A DNA stretch of 64,000 nt from Anaerotalea alkaliphila (GTDB taxonomy: Bacteria > Bacillota > Clostridia > Lachnospirales > Vallitaleaceae): the NCBI RefSeq assembly GCF_010179735.1, contig NZ_JAAEEH010000012.1:1-64000 (forward strand). The letters run 5' to 3'. Numbering within the stretch: the stretch's first letter is position 1; each line of letters begins with the position of its first letter. Under the pieces are notes generated by a model that was given only the letters and a program-made list of their open reading frames with translations, made no database searches and had not been told where the DNA came from. Shown piece after piece: positions 16,831 through 23,938 of the stretch. The position numbers and the translations under genes are program-made.

Positions 16831-18324
16831 TCATTCTCCGAATCCCAGGTAGTCCGAAATTCCGTTCCTGTCCATCCAGAGCCGCTTGTGCCCCATGAGC
16901 ATGTCCAGGGCGGGGTTGCGCTTCCCGAACAGCTGTCCGAAGACCGCCTGGACCCGGACCAGGTCGTTGTAGGTCAGGGTGGAGTAGTCCTCGTAGCCCA
17001 TGGAGCCGTCGGGCAGGATGGCGTATTCCAGGTTGCCGTCCCCCATGACCCAACGGTCCCGGGTGTGTTCGATCCCCAGGAGCATCCGGACGGCGAAGTC
17101 CAGGTCGGCCTCCGCCCCCCCCACCCGGTAGAGGTGCAGGAAGGCGTGGATGGCCTGGAGCTGGTGGTTCAGGGAGATGTGGGTGTCCAGGGAGGAGTCC
17201 CCCATGCTGTAGTCCTCCACCAGCCAGCCCTCCTCCGGCAGGAGCAGGGGTCCCTTCTCCAGGACCGGCAGGGTGGTCCGGTGGTTGGCCGTCCCGTGCC
17301 ACAGGTAGAAGTCCCCCAGGGTCCTGGCGGTGGCCCAAAAGTTCCCGTAGCCGTACTTCTCCCAGGCCAGCAGGTAGGTCTCCAGCATGTCCGCGTTGAA
17401 GCGGGTGTCGAAGAACCCCGGCTCCATGCCGTAGTTGGACCGGAGCCAGCCGCTCTCCGGAAGGGAGGGGAAGAAGCCCGCTGCGTTCAGGTTGGCGGAC
17501 CCCAGGGCAAGGTAGGAGGCCCCCAGGAGCTCGTCCAACAGGCTGTCCCCGTTTTTCACCAGGTGGCTGATGAGGTACATGGAGGGGTTCCGCCAGTAGG
17601 CCCCCGGCCCGGAAGGGGTGTAGGAAGCCGGGCTCTTGTAATAGTAGCCGTCGAAGCCCAGCCGGGCCTGGCGGGTGAAGTCGTAGCGGCTCCAGCGCTC
17701 CGCGGTCCCCGGGTCCGAAAGGTCCAGCAGGGGCTCCCTGGAACCCGCGCCGTAGAGGAGGCCATGCTCCTGGTCTAAAAACCGGACCCCGGACTGGCCT
17801 TCAGGCTGGAGGGAAACGGTCACCAGCCAGCCGTCCCCCTGCCGCTGGAGGGTGATTCCGCTCCCGCCCTCCGCGGCCTGGATGGTCCCCCGGCCCAGGT
17901 CCCGGTACAGGTAGGGCTGCCCCAGGAAGAGGTTGTACTCCGCCGTCTCCAGAAAAAGCGGCCCGTCCCCAGGCAGGGGGCCCGGGGCCAGAGGGCGCAC
18001 CACCAGGCTGCCGTCCGCCCGGAAGAAGGAAAGGGTACCCTCCCTCCCGGGAAGGACGAAGCTGGTGGTGTAGGGGATGGGGGCCTGGAAATCCACCCTC
18101 CGGACGAAGAAGAACCCCCGCCCCCCGTAGGACACGTTCCGCTGGAGGGTCTCCACCTGGCCGAAGCGGGCGGACTCCTCCAGCACCTCCAAGGCATAAT
18201 CCGGTTCCGGCTCCAGTTCCATGTCCGGCCCGGCGGCCCAGACGCTCCGGTGCAGCAGCAGGGCGAAAAGAAGGCTTGCAAGTCCCAATCCAAATGCCGA
18301 TCCCAATCCTGATCTCAATTTCAT
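16831..18324 (-). CDS. Exported protein of unknown function
   Basis: The 497-residue product starts with a signal peptide (about 1-28) and is otherwise soluble. I do not recognise a family. The first half is strand-rich. The second half (about 270-480) is helical, with aromatic-rich helices such as YWRNPSMYLISHLVK, ETYLLAWEKYGYGNFWATARTLGDFYLWHG and LNHQLQAIHAFLHLYR; this pattern suggests an alpha/alpha toroid like those of glycan-active enzymes (for example C5-epimerase-type domains). The acidic and aromatic residues in GWLVEDYSM and HISLN would then line a cleft. GGAGGTGCCT directly before the ATG sets the start at 18324. A glycan role is inference. Confidence 0.6.
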   Translation of the reverse strand: MKLRSGLGSAFGLGLASLLFALLLHRSVWAAGPDMELEPEPDYALEVLEESARFGQVETLQRNVSYGGRGFFFVRRVDFQAPIPYTTSFVLPGREGTLSFFRADGSLVVRPLAPGPLPGDGPLFLETAEYNLFLGQPYLYRDLGRGTIQAAEGGSGITLQRQGDGWLVTVSLQPEGQSGVRFLDQEHGLLYGAGSREPLLDLSDPGTAERWSRYDFTRQARLGFDGYYYKSPASYTPSGPGAYWRNPSMYLISHLVKNGDSLLDELLGASYLALGSANLNAAGFFPSLPESGWLRSNYGMEPGFFDTRFNADMLETYLLAWEKYGYGNFWATARTLGDFYLWHGTANHRTTLPVLEKGPLLLPEEGWLVEDYSMGDSSLDTHISLNHQLQAIHAFLHLYRVGGAEADLDFAVRMLLGIEHTRDRWVMGDGNLEYAILPDGSMGYEDYSTLTYNDLVRVQAVFGQLFGKRNPALDMLMGHKRLWMDRNGISDYLGFGE

Positions 18325-18485
18325 AGGCACCTCCCGTTTCCGAAGATGTATTCTTTGGATGTGTTCTTTGGAACCATCATACCACAGGGGAAAAAAAGTT
18401 GCCAGAAAGTGCGACAGAAAAGGGCACCTTTCGCAAGGAAAGGGGTTCCACCCCGTTGTATAATGGAGTTTCCCATTGCAATGCT

Positions 18486-18527
18486 GCGCATGCAAAAGAC
18501 AGCGCATGCAAAAGACTGCGCATACCA
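18486..18527 (+). repeat. Direct repeats GCGCATGCAAAAGAC in a leader
   Basis: Two exact 15-base copies (18486-18500 and 18502-18516), separated by a single A, and a partial third (GCGCATACC from 18518) lie between a TATAAT at 18459-18464 and the MFS start codon. Each holds the palindrome GCATGC. They could be operator sites or an RNA target. Confidence 0.7.
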
Positions 18528-18551
18528 AGAAAGAGAAGGGGGAACGCCGCC

Positions 18552-19733
18552 ATGGCTCCGGAAAAATTGTGGAACAGACAGTACATCGCCATCAACCTGC
18601 TTGTTTTTGCCTGTTTCCTCACCCAGAACATCCTGATCACCACCGTGCCGCTCTATGCGGTCGAAATAGGAGGGACCCCGTCCACAGCAGGGGCCTTCAT
18701 GTCCGTCATCAGCCTCACGGCCCTGGTCCTCCGGCCGGTGCTGGGCAACCTCATGGACGTCCGGAGCAGGAGGCTGGTCCTCGTCCTGGGGGCGTCCACC
18801 CTGGCCCTGGTGGCCTTCCTCTTCGGCTTCACCGCCACCCTGGCACTGCTCCTGGGGTTGGGGGTCCTGATGGGCCTGGGGGTCAGCGCCCTCTCCACGG
18901 CCACCCCCACGGTGGTGGCGGATGTGACGCCCCCCTCCCGGCTGGCGGAGGGGATCAGCCTCTACGGCGTCGCCACCAACCTGACCATGGCCGCAGGACC
19001 CTTCCTGGCCTTCCTGCTCATGAAGAGCCACGGCTTCTCCGCCACCTTCCTTACGGCCTCCGGCATCGCCCTCCTGGGGCTGGCCCTCACCCGCCTGGTC
19101 GACTACGAGAAACGGCGGAAGAAGCCCGTCCGGCCACCATCCTCCGGCGCCCTCTTCGAAAGGACGGTGCTGCGGCCCTCCCTCTACCAGGCCTGCATGG
19201 CCTTCGGCCTGGCGGTGGTCATCACCTTCCTCCCCATCTACGGGGCGTCCAGGGGCATCCCGGACATCGGCCTCTTCTACACCTTCTTCGCGGCCGGCAC
19301 GGTGACGGTCTCCTTCTTCACCGGAAAAATGGTCCAAAAGCATGGGGCCCGTCGTGTCTTCCTTCCGGCCCTGGCCTTCCAGGCCGCCGGTTTCCTCCTG
19401 CTGGCGACCGCCCGGTCCCTGCCCCAGGTGCTGGCCGCCGCGGTCCTCTACGGCCTGGGCAACGGCGCGGGCTTCGCCGTCGTCCGAATCATGGGCATGC
19501 AGGCAGCGCCACCCGAAAGGCGGGGGGCGGCCAACGCCACCATGTTCGCCTCCATGGACGTGGGGATCGCCCTGGGGGCCCTGCTCCTGGGCCAGGTCTC
19601 CACCCGGTTCGGCTTCGGAGCCGCCTTCACCCTCGGGGCGGCGGTGGTCCTCCTGGACGGGGTCCTTTTCTGCCTGCTGGACCCGTCGGAAAAACCCTCG
19701 GGTAAAATCGCCCTGGAGGGTCCCCAGGCTTGA
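18552..19733 (+). CDS. MFS transporter
   Basis: The 393-residue membrane protein has about 12 helices in two halves and the major-facilitator signature after helix 2 (GNLMDVRSRRLVLVLG). The first half contains the Gly-rich helix GLGVLMGLGVSALSTATPTVVAD typical of drug or metabolite exporters. The central loop is short and basic (DYEKRRKKPVRP). The substrate cannot be read. The start at 18552 follows GAAGGGGGA, at a slightly long spacing; no better start is seen. The leader carries the 16-base direct repeats, so regulation through them is possible. The TGA stop is part of the next promoter's -35 box. Confidence 0.88.
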   Translation: MAPEKLWNRQYIAINLLVFACFLTQNILITTVPLYAVEIGGTPSTAGAFMSVISLTALVLRPVLGNLMDVRSRRLVLVLGASTLALVAFLFGFTATLALLLGLGVLMGLGVSALSTATPTVVADVTPPSRLAEGISLYGVATNLTMAAGPFLAFLLMKSHGFSATFLTASGIALLGLALTRLVDYEKRRKKPVRPPSSGALFERTVLRPSLYQACMAFGLAVVITFLPIYGASRGIPDIGLFYTFFAAGTVTVSFFTGKMVQKHGARRVFLPALAFQAAGFLLLATARSLPQVLAAAVLYGLGNGAGFAVVRIMGMQAAPPERRGAANATMFASMDVGIALGALLLGQVSTRFGFGAAFTLGAAVVLLDGVLFCLLDPSEKPSGKIALEGPQA

Positions 19734-19758
19734 CCCGCCCTTCTATTTTTGATACTAT
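19730..19758 (+). promoter_or_regulatory. Sigma-A promoter overlapping a stop codon
   Basis: TTGACC (19730-19735), 17 bases, TACTAT (19753-19758). The TGA of the MFS gene (19731-19733) is inside the -35 hexamer. Confidence 0.7.
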
Positions 19759-19833
19759 GGGAAAGAACGGACATCAAAAAAAGAAGGGAGTAGTCGGGCC
19801 GAACCGGAAGGGGGAGTCCGACGCAGTGACAGC

Positions 19834-20256
19834 ATGGCAAAGGATATGAATTGCGCGTATTGTGTGGAGGGGGACCTCCTGGCCGGTTTCGGCATCAAGA
19901 TCACGGAGCTGGACAACGCCCTGGTCTACCTTTTCAAGGAGCAGAGCCACAAGGGAAGGGTCATCGTGGCGACCAAGGAGCATGTGGGAGAGATGGCCTT
20001 CCTCACCGACGAGCAGAGGGACGGATTCTTCAAGGACATGGCTAGGGTGGCGAAAGCCCTCCATGCGGCCTTCAAGCCGGACAAGATCAACTACGGCGCC
20101 TACGGGGACACGGGCGGACACGCCCACTTCCACCTGGTGCCCAAGTACAAGGACGGATTCGAGTGGGCCAGCATCTTCGCCATGAACCCCGCGGAAGTCT
20201 ACCTCACCGACGAGGAGTACGCGGCCGTCATCGAAGAGATCAAAGCGAACCTGTAA
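19834..20256 (+). CDS. HIT family nucleotide-binding hydrolase
   Basis: The 140-residue cytosolic protein belongs to the histidine-triad family: HAHFHLVP carries the three histidines (residues 96, 98, 100). The N-terminal MNCAYC could hold a zinc site with Cys residues seen in some HIT proteins. HIT hydrolases cleave dinucleotides or nucleoside phosphoramidates; the exact substrate is not readable. The middle (LVYLFKEQSHKGRVIVATKEHV) matches the family, and the length is normal. A GAAGGGGGAG lies about 20 bases before the ATG, farther than usual. The palindrome at 20271-20312 with six T residues serves as its terminator. Confidence 0.9.
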   Translation: MAKDMNCAYCVEGDLLAGFGIKITELDNALVYLFKEQSHKGRVIVATKEHVGEMAFLTDEQRDGFFKDMARVAKALHAAFKPDKINYGAYGDTGGHAHFHLVPKYKDGFEWASIFAMNPAEVYLTDEEYAAVIEEIKANL

Positions 20257-20270
20257 TCTGCAGGACGAAA

Positions 20271-20312
20271 GGTGCCGGGCACTGTGAACGGATGTTCACA
20301 GTGCCCGGCACC
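20271..20312. repeat. Family B palindrome, copy 1, doubling as terminator
   Basis: Arms GGTGCCGGGCACTGTGAAC and GTTCACAGTGCCCGGCACC enclose GGAT. AAA before and TTTTTT after make it a working intrinsic terminator for the HIT gene. Related copies lie at 43611-43653 and 57436-57501. Confidence 0.9.
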
Positions 20313-20363
20313 TTTTTTCCGTGGGGGCTGGGGAAGATGAAAGAGAGCGGCCATCCGAACCGC

Positions 20364-20392
20364 TTGTACAGGGCGGGGATTTGGTGTAACAT
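20364..20392 (+). promoter_or_regulatory. Probable promoter of the flavodoxin-ferredoxin gene
   Basis: TTGTAC (20364-20369), 17 bases, TAACAT (20387-20392), about 40 bases before the start codon. Confidence 0.5.
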
Positions 20393-20432
20393 GGAGGGAG
20401 AAGAAGTTGACGGAAGGAAGGGTGATGCGTAC

Positions 20433-21284
20433 ATGATGAAAAACCTGCTGTTCTATTTCAGCGGCACGGGCAACTCCCTGGCGGCCGCGAAGGCGGTGGC
20501 CGGGCGGCTGGGGGAGGCGGAGCTGGTTCCCCTGCTCTCTGCGGACCCCGGGGCGGTATGGGAGGCGGAGACGGTGGGGATCTTCTATCCCATCCACATG
20601 AACGCCACCCCCTGGTCCGTGGCGGATTTCCTGGGCCGGCTGCGCCTGGCAGGGCCCTGCCATCTCTACGGGGTGGCGACCCACGGGGGACTGCCGGGCA
20701 AGGCGGGCTGCCATCTGCGGCAGGTCCTGGCGGACCACGGGCTGGCTCTTTCCGCCTACTTCGAGATCGAGATGATCAACAACACCCCCAAGGGGGTGGC
20801 CCCCAGGCCCCTCATGCGGATGGACTGGGAGAAGGGGATCGGGCCTAAGGACCTGGAACGGATGGAGGCGCGGCTCCAGGAGGGGGCGGACGCCATCGCC
20901 GCCGCAGTCCGGGCCAGGGACCGGGAGTCCCTTGCGGCGCTGGACGAAAAGGCACGGGGGTTGGGCTACGGGATCATGCGCCTGCTCTGGAAGTCGGGAG
21001 GGAACTCCAAGCCGAAGCTTTCCTTCCTGCTGGACGAGGCCTGCACGGGCTGCGGCATCTGCGAAAAGGTCTGCACCACCAGGCGGATTTCCATGGGGTC
21101 GGGAAGGCCCCGGTGGGCGGAGGACAACTGCAACTACTGCTACGCCTGCTTCAACTACTGTCCGGTCCAGGCCATCGGCGTGAAGCACTATGTCAAGAAG
21201 CTGGGGCGGTACCACCATCCCCAGGTGGGGTGGCGGGAGATTGCGGGACAGAAAGGAGGTCCTGATCCCCCAGCCCTGCGATAA
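20433..21284 (+). CDS. EFR1-type flavodoxin/4Fe-4S protein
   Basis: The 283-residue protein joins an N-terminal flavodoxin-like domain, with the phosphate loop FSGTGNSLAAAK, to a C-terminal two-cluster ferredoxin (CTGCGICEKVC and CNYCYACFNYC). This is the EFR1 ferredoxin family of anaerobes, cytosolic electron carriers between flavin and iron-sulfur centres. In the first cluster motif the fourth Cys, usually followed by Pro, is followed by Thr. Two tandem ATGs (20433, 20436) follow GGAAGGAAGGG. The tail is basic and Pro-rich. Its redox partner is unknown; nothing adjacent supplies an obvious substrate. Confidence 0.88.
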   Translation: MMKNLLFYFSGTGNSLAAAKAVAGRLGEAELVPLLSADPGAVWEAETVGIFYPIHMNATPWSVADFLGRLRLAGPCHLYGVATHGGLPGKAGCHLRQVLADHGLALSAYFEIEMINNTPKGVAPRPLMRMDWEKGIGPKDLERMEARLQEGADAIAAAVRARDRESLAALDEKARGLGYGIMRLLWKSGGNSKPKLSFLLDEACTGCGICEKVCTTRRISMGSGRPRWAEDNCNYCYACFNYCPVQAIGVKHYVKKLGRYHHPQVGWREIAGQKGGPDPPALR

Positions 21285-21326
21285 AACCCCCTCCTCCCGC
21301 GTTGTCCTATCAGAAAGGAGCGGCCC

Positions 21327-21929
21327 ATGATCCTCTTTGCCCAAGTCCTCGGCGAACCGGCCCCGCCGGACCGTTCCAAGCCGGGGCAGCCCAAAATAGA
21401 CGAAACCCTCTTTTTCCGGATTGGGGCGGGGGACAAGGATGCCTTCGAGGAGTTCTACCGCCTCACGGAGCGGACCCTCTACGCCTACAGCCTGTCCCTG
21501 GTACACAACCACCACGACGCCCTGGACATCCTCCAGGAGACCTGCCTGAAGGTCCGGGCGGCGGCCCACCTCTACGAGCCCCGGGGGAAGCCCCTGGCCT
21601 GGGTGCTGACCATCGCCAAGAACCTGGCCTACAGCAAGTTCCGCCGGGATAGCCGGATGGTGGACGGGGAGTCCCTGCGGATGGAGGACAGCCTGGATTT
21701 CTCCTATGTGGAGGACCCGGAGGACAGGATGGTGCTGGAGTCGGCCCTGACCATCCTGACGGAGGAGGAGCGGGCGGTCGTCCTTCTCCACGCCGTGGCG
21801 GGGGTCCGGCACAGGGAGGTCGCCCAGAGCCTGGGCAAGCCCCTGTCCACGGTCCTTTCCAAATATTACAGGGCCCTGAAGAAGTTGCGCCAGCATCTGG
21901 AGGAAAGGGGGGTGCCCGATGAAAAATAG
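21327..21929 (+). CDS. ECF-type RNA polymerase sigma factor
   Basis: This 200-residue alternative sigma factor has region 2 (about 32-100: GDKDAFEEFYRLTERTLYAYSLSLV, the acidic HDALDILQETCLKV, and W.L.IAKN for -10 recognition) and region 4 (about 140-195: LTEEERAVVLLHAVAGVRHREVAQSLGKPLSTVLSKYYRALKKLR, a helix-turn-helix). There is no region 1.1 or 3. AAAGGAG places the ATG. It overlaps the anti-sigma gene by 11 bases, the classic arrangement for a sigma factor held by its neighbour. I infer that it drives the PepSY gene downstream, but I could not define its promoter motif. Confidence 0.92.
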   Translation: MILFAQVLGEPAPPDRSKPGQPKIDETLFFRIGAGDKDAFEEFYRLTERTLYAYSLSLVHNHHDALDILQETCLKVRAAAHLYEPRGKPLAWVLTIAKNLAYSKFRRDSRMVDGESLRMEDSLDFSYVEDPEDRMVLESALTILTEEERAVVLLHAVAGVRHREVAQSLGKPLSTVLSKYYRALKKLRQHLEERGVPDEK

Positions 21930-22977
21930 GACAATCAAGGAACGGCTGCGGCGGGCGGTCCAGGCGGCCCCCCTGGACGTATTCGACAAGATGAAGGACA
22001 TGCCGGTGGAAAGGATGGAGGTTCACGACGCCATCACCCGACAGGAGCCGGGAAAAAGGAAAAGGGCCTCCAGGTCCAAGCCCCTGGGGATGTCCGTGGC
22101 CGCGGCCAGCCTGGCCCTGGCCTTCAGCCTGGGCTGGTTCCTCCAGTACCGGACCGTGGACACCCTGGTCTACCTGGACCTGAACCCCTCCATCCAGCTC
22201 GCCGCCAACCGCAGGGACCAGGTCATCGGCCTGGAGGCCCTGAACGGGGAGGGGGCGCGGCTGGTGGAACGGGTGGAGTACCGGAGGAAGACCCTGGCCC
22301 AGGTCACCGGGGAGCTGCTGGACATCCTGCTCCTGGAGGGCTGGATCGATTCCGACAACCACACCCTGCTCCTTTCCGTGCGGAACAAGGACCAGGCGCG
22401 GGGGGAGGAGCGGACCAAGGCGCTGAACCAGGTCATCGGTGGTGTCTTACGGGAAAATAGGATCGATCCGGTGGTCCTGCGCCAGACCATGGTGGAGGAG
22501 AGCGACACCGTCCGGGAGTTCGCCCGGACCTATGGGGTGTCCCCCGGCAGGATGACCTTCATACGGAACCTGATCCTCCTGGATCCGGAGCTTGCGGTGG
22601 AGGAGCTGGCGGGCCTGTCCCTGGAGGGGCTGCTCCGCCTGTCCAAGGAGCAGGGGTTGGACATCCACAGCATCGTGGAGTGGGACGAGGAGGAGTGGGA
22701 CGGTTCCGATTCCGACCGGGATGAGGACGATTCGGACGACGGCAGCGCCGGCGCCCCCGGACCGGCACCGGCGGCGCCCCAGCGGATTGGAGCGGAAGCG
22801 GCCAGAAGGATCGCCCTGGGCCTAGCGGACGCCCGGATCGTGGACCTGGAGCTGGAAGAGGACGACGGCGTCTGGTACTACGAGATCGACATGGAAGGCG
22901 GCGGATTCGAGTACGAAATCGAGATTCACGCCTACACCGGAGAGGTCCTGAAATTCGAGAAAGAGGAAGACGACTGA
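21919..22977 (+). CDS. RsgI-like membrane anti-sigma factor with C-terminal PepSY domain
   Basis: The 352-residue single-pass protein has a cytoplasmic head of about 55 residues that would hold the sigma factor, a membrane helix (about 57-77) and an extracytoplasmic domain starting VYLDLNPSIQL. In RsgI-type proteins this domain self-cleaves at an Asn-Pro bond; Asn89-Pro90 fits. A helical segment (about 120-255) and an acidic linker (WDEEEWDGSDSDRDEDDSDD) lead to a PepSY domain (about 285-352). PepSY in place of the carbohydrate-binding modules of clostridial RsgI proteins suggests that the signal is a peptide, a protease or a metal. Its start overlaps the sigma gene stop, so the two are co-translated. 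Confidence 0.85.
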   Translation: MKNRTIKERLRRAVQAAPLDVFDKMKDMPVERMEVHDAITRQEPGKRKRASRSKPLGMSVAAASLALAFSLGWFLQYRTVDTLVYLDLNPSIQLAANRRDQVIGLEALNGEGARLVERVEYRRKTLAQVTGELLDILLLEGWIDSDNHTLLLSVRNKDQARGEERTKALNQVIGGVLRENRIDPVVLRQTMVEESDTVREFARTYGVSPGRMTFIRNLILLDPELAVEELAGLSLEGLLRLSKEQGLDIHSIVEWDEEEWDGSDSDRDEDDSDDGSAGAPGPAPAAPQRIGAEAARRIALGLADARIVDLELEEDDGVWYYEIDMEGGGFEYEIEIHAYTGEVLKFEKEEDD

Positions 22978-23022
22978 AAAAGTTCCGGAAAAAATTCCCG
23001 AAAAATCAATAGCATGCGATAA

Positions 23023-23075
23023 AAAACCTCCTTCATGCATTAACCTTGTACCAAAGCACAAACGAAGGAGGTTTT
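23023..23075 (+). promoter_or_regulatory. Leader hairpin masking the ribosome-binding site
   Basis: AAAACCTCCTTC (23023-23034) is perfectly complementary to GAAGGAGGTTTT (23064-23075), which is the Shine-Dalgarno sequence of the next gene; the loop is 29 bases. A competing small stem (GCATG 23012-23016 with CATGC 23034-23038) would hold the masking arm in its loop. Translation control is inferred. Confidence 0.6.
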
Positions 23076-23079
23076 CATC

Positions 23080-23835
23080 ATGAAAAGAACGGCATTCACA
23101 GTCATCGGCACCATCGCCGCACTGATGGTTTTCCTGCTTGTCGCCCAGGCGGCTTCCCGAACAAGTTCGGACCGTTCCCGTGCGGACCAGGCGGATGCGG
23201 TTTCCCAGGCCACCGTACAGGCTGGGGAACAGACCACCAACCAGAATACGGACCAGGCCGCAGAACAAGCAACGGTCCAGCCGGCCGGCCGGCGGATCAC
23301 CGTCGCGGAGGCGCAGAAGATCGCCACGGACAGGGTGGACGGGCAGATCAGGGAAATCGAACTGGAATCCGACGACGGCCTCTTGCGGTACGAAATCGAA
23401 CTCCGGGGCAGGGACGGCTTCGAATATGAGCTGGAGGTCGACGCCTCCACCGGCCAGGTCCTGAAGTTCGAACGGTACGGAAGCGATGGAACCGGCACAA
23501 GCGCCGGCACAAGCGTCGGCAACAGCGCCGGCAACAGCACCGGCACGGCAGCGGCACCTGCAATTTCCGCACCTGCAACTCCGGCGCCGGCTCCACAGAC
23601 CCCAGCAGCGCGGACCGCACCCCCGGCACCCCCGGCAGACAGGCGGACCATCGGAATGGCGGCCGCCAGGAACATCGCCCTGGGCCTGGCCCCCGGCACC
23701 GTCAGGGAACAGGAGCTGGATGAGGACGACGGACGGCTGGTCTACGAATTCGAGATCAAAAGCAAAGGACGGGAAGTGGAGGTCGAGATCGACGCCCACA
23801 CCGGGGAAGTCCTGAAGATGGAAATCGACGACTGA
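23080..23835 (+). CDS. Secreted protein with two PepSY domains
   Basis: The 251-residue product has a signal peptide (about 1-25), a Gln/Thr/Ala-rich spacer, a PepSY domain (about 70-132), a Gly/Thr/Ser/Ala/Pro-rich linker (about 133-188) and a second PepSY domain (about 188-251). Both domains match the tail of the anti-sigma factor upstream: RITVAEAQKIA, YEIELRGRDGFEYELEVDA.TG.VLKFE, then IGMAAARNIALGL and FEIKSKGREVEVEIDAHTGEVLKMEIDD. PepSY domains are often found with peptidases or in propeptides and are thought to inhibit or bind proteases. It lies 102 bases after the anti-sigma gene, with its own masked ribosome-binding site, and may be a regulon member that feeds back on the sensor. Confidence 0.8.
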   Translation: MKRTAFTVIGTIAALMVFLLVAQAASRTSSDRSRADQADAVSQATVQAGEQTTNQNTDQAAEQATVQPAGRRITVAEAQKIATDRVDGQIREIELESDDGLLRYEIELRGRDGFEYELEVDASTGQVLKFERYGSDGTGTSAGTSVGNSAGNSTGTAAAPAISAPATPAPAPQTPAARTAPPAPPADRRTIGMAAARNIALGLAPGTVREQELDEDDGRLVYEFEIKSKGREVEVEIDAHTGEVLKMEIDD

Positions 23836-23836
23836 G

Positions 23837-23867
23837 ATGATGTGGGAGAACCGTCCCCATGCATCAT
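23837..23867. repeat. Family A half-element, copy 2
   Basis: ATGATG and CATCAT bracket GAGAACCGTCCCCATG, the reverse complement of the first half of the element at 36395-36425. It starts one base after the PepSY stop codon. Confidence 0.75.
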
Positions 23868-23891
23868 TCTTCGGCCTACGCCAAAAGAAGA

Positions 23892-23911
23892 GGGGCAGCC
23901 GCGGCTGCCCC
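23892..23911. terminator. Bidirectional terminator between converging genes
   Basis: A 20-base perfect palindrome GGGGCAGCCG/CGGCTGCCCC with AAGA before and CCTTT after lies between the PepSY gene and the SLH gene on the other strand. Confidence 0.7.
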
Positions 23912-23938
23912 CCTTTGAAACACATTTTTTCCGGAGTT

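Noticed and set aside
14357-17338. A 993-codon minus-strand frame spanning two SLH genes
   Set aside because: The composition is typical of a shadow frame, and it overlaps three well-supported genes including the real minus-strand gene at 16831-18324 in another phase.
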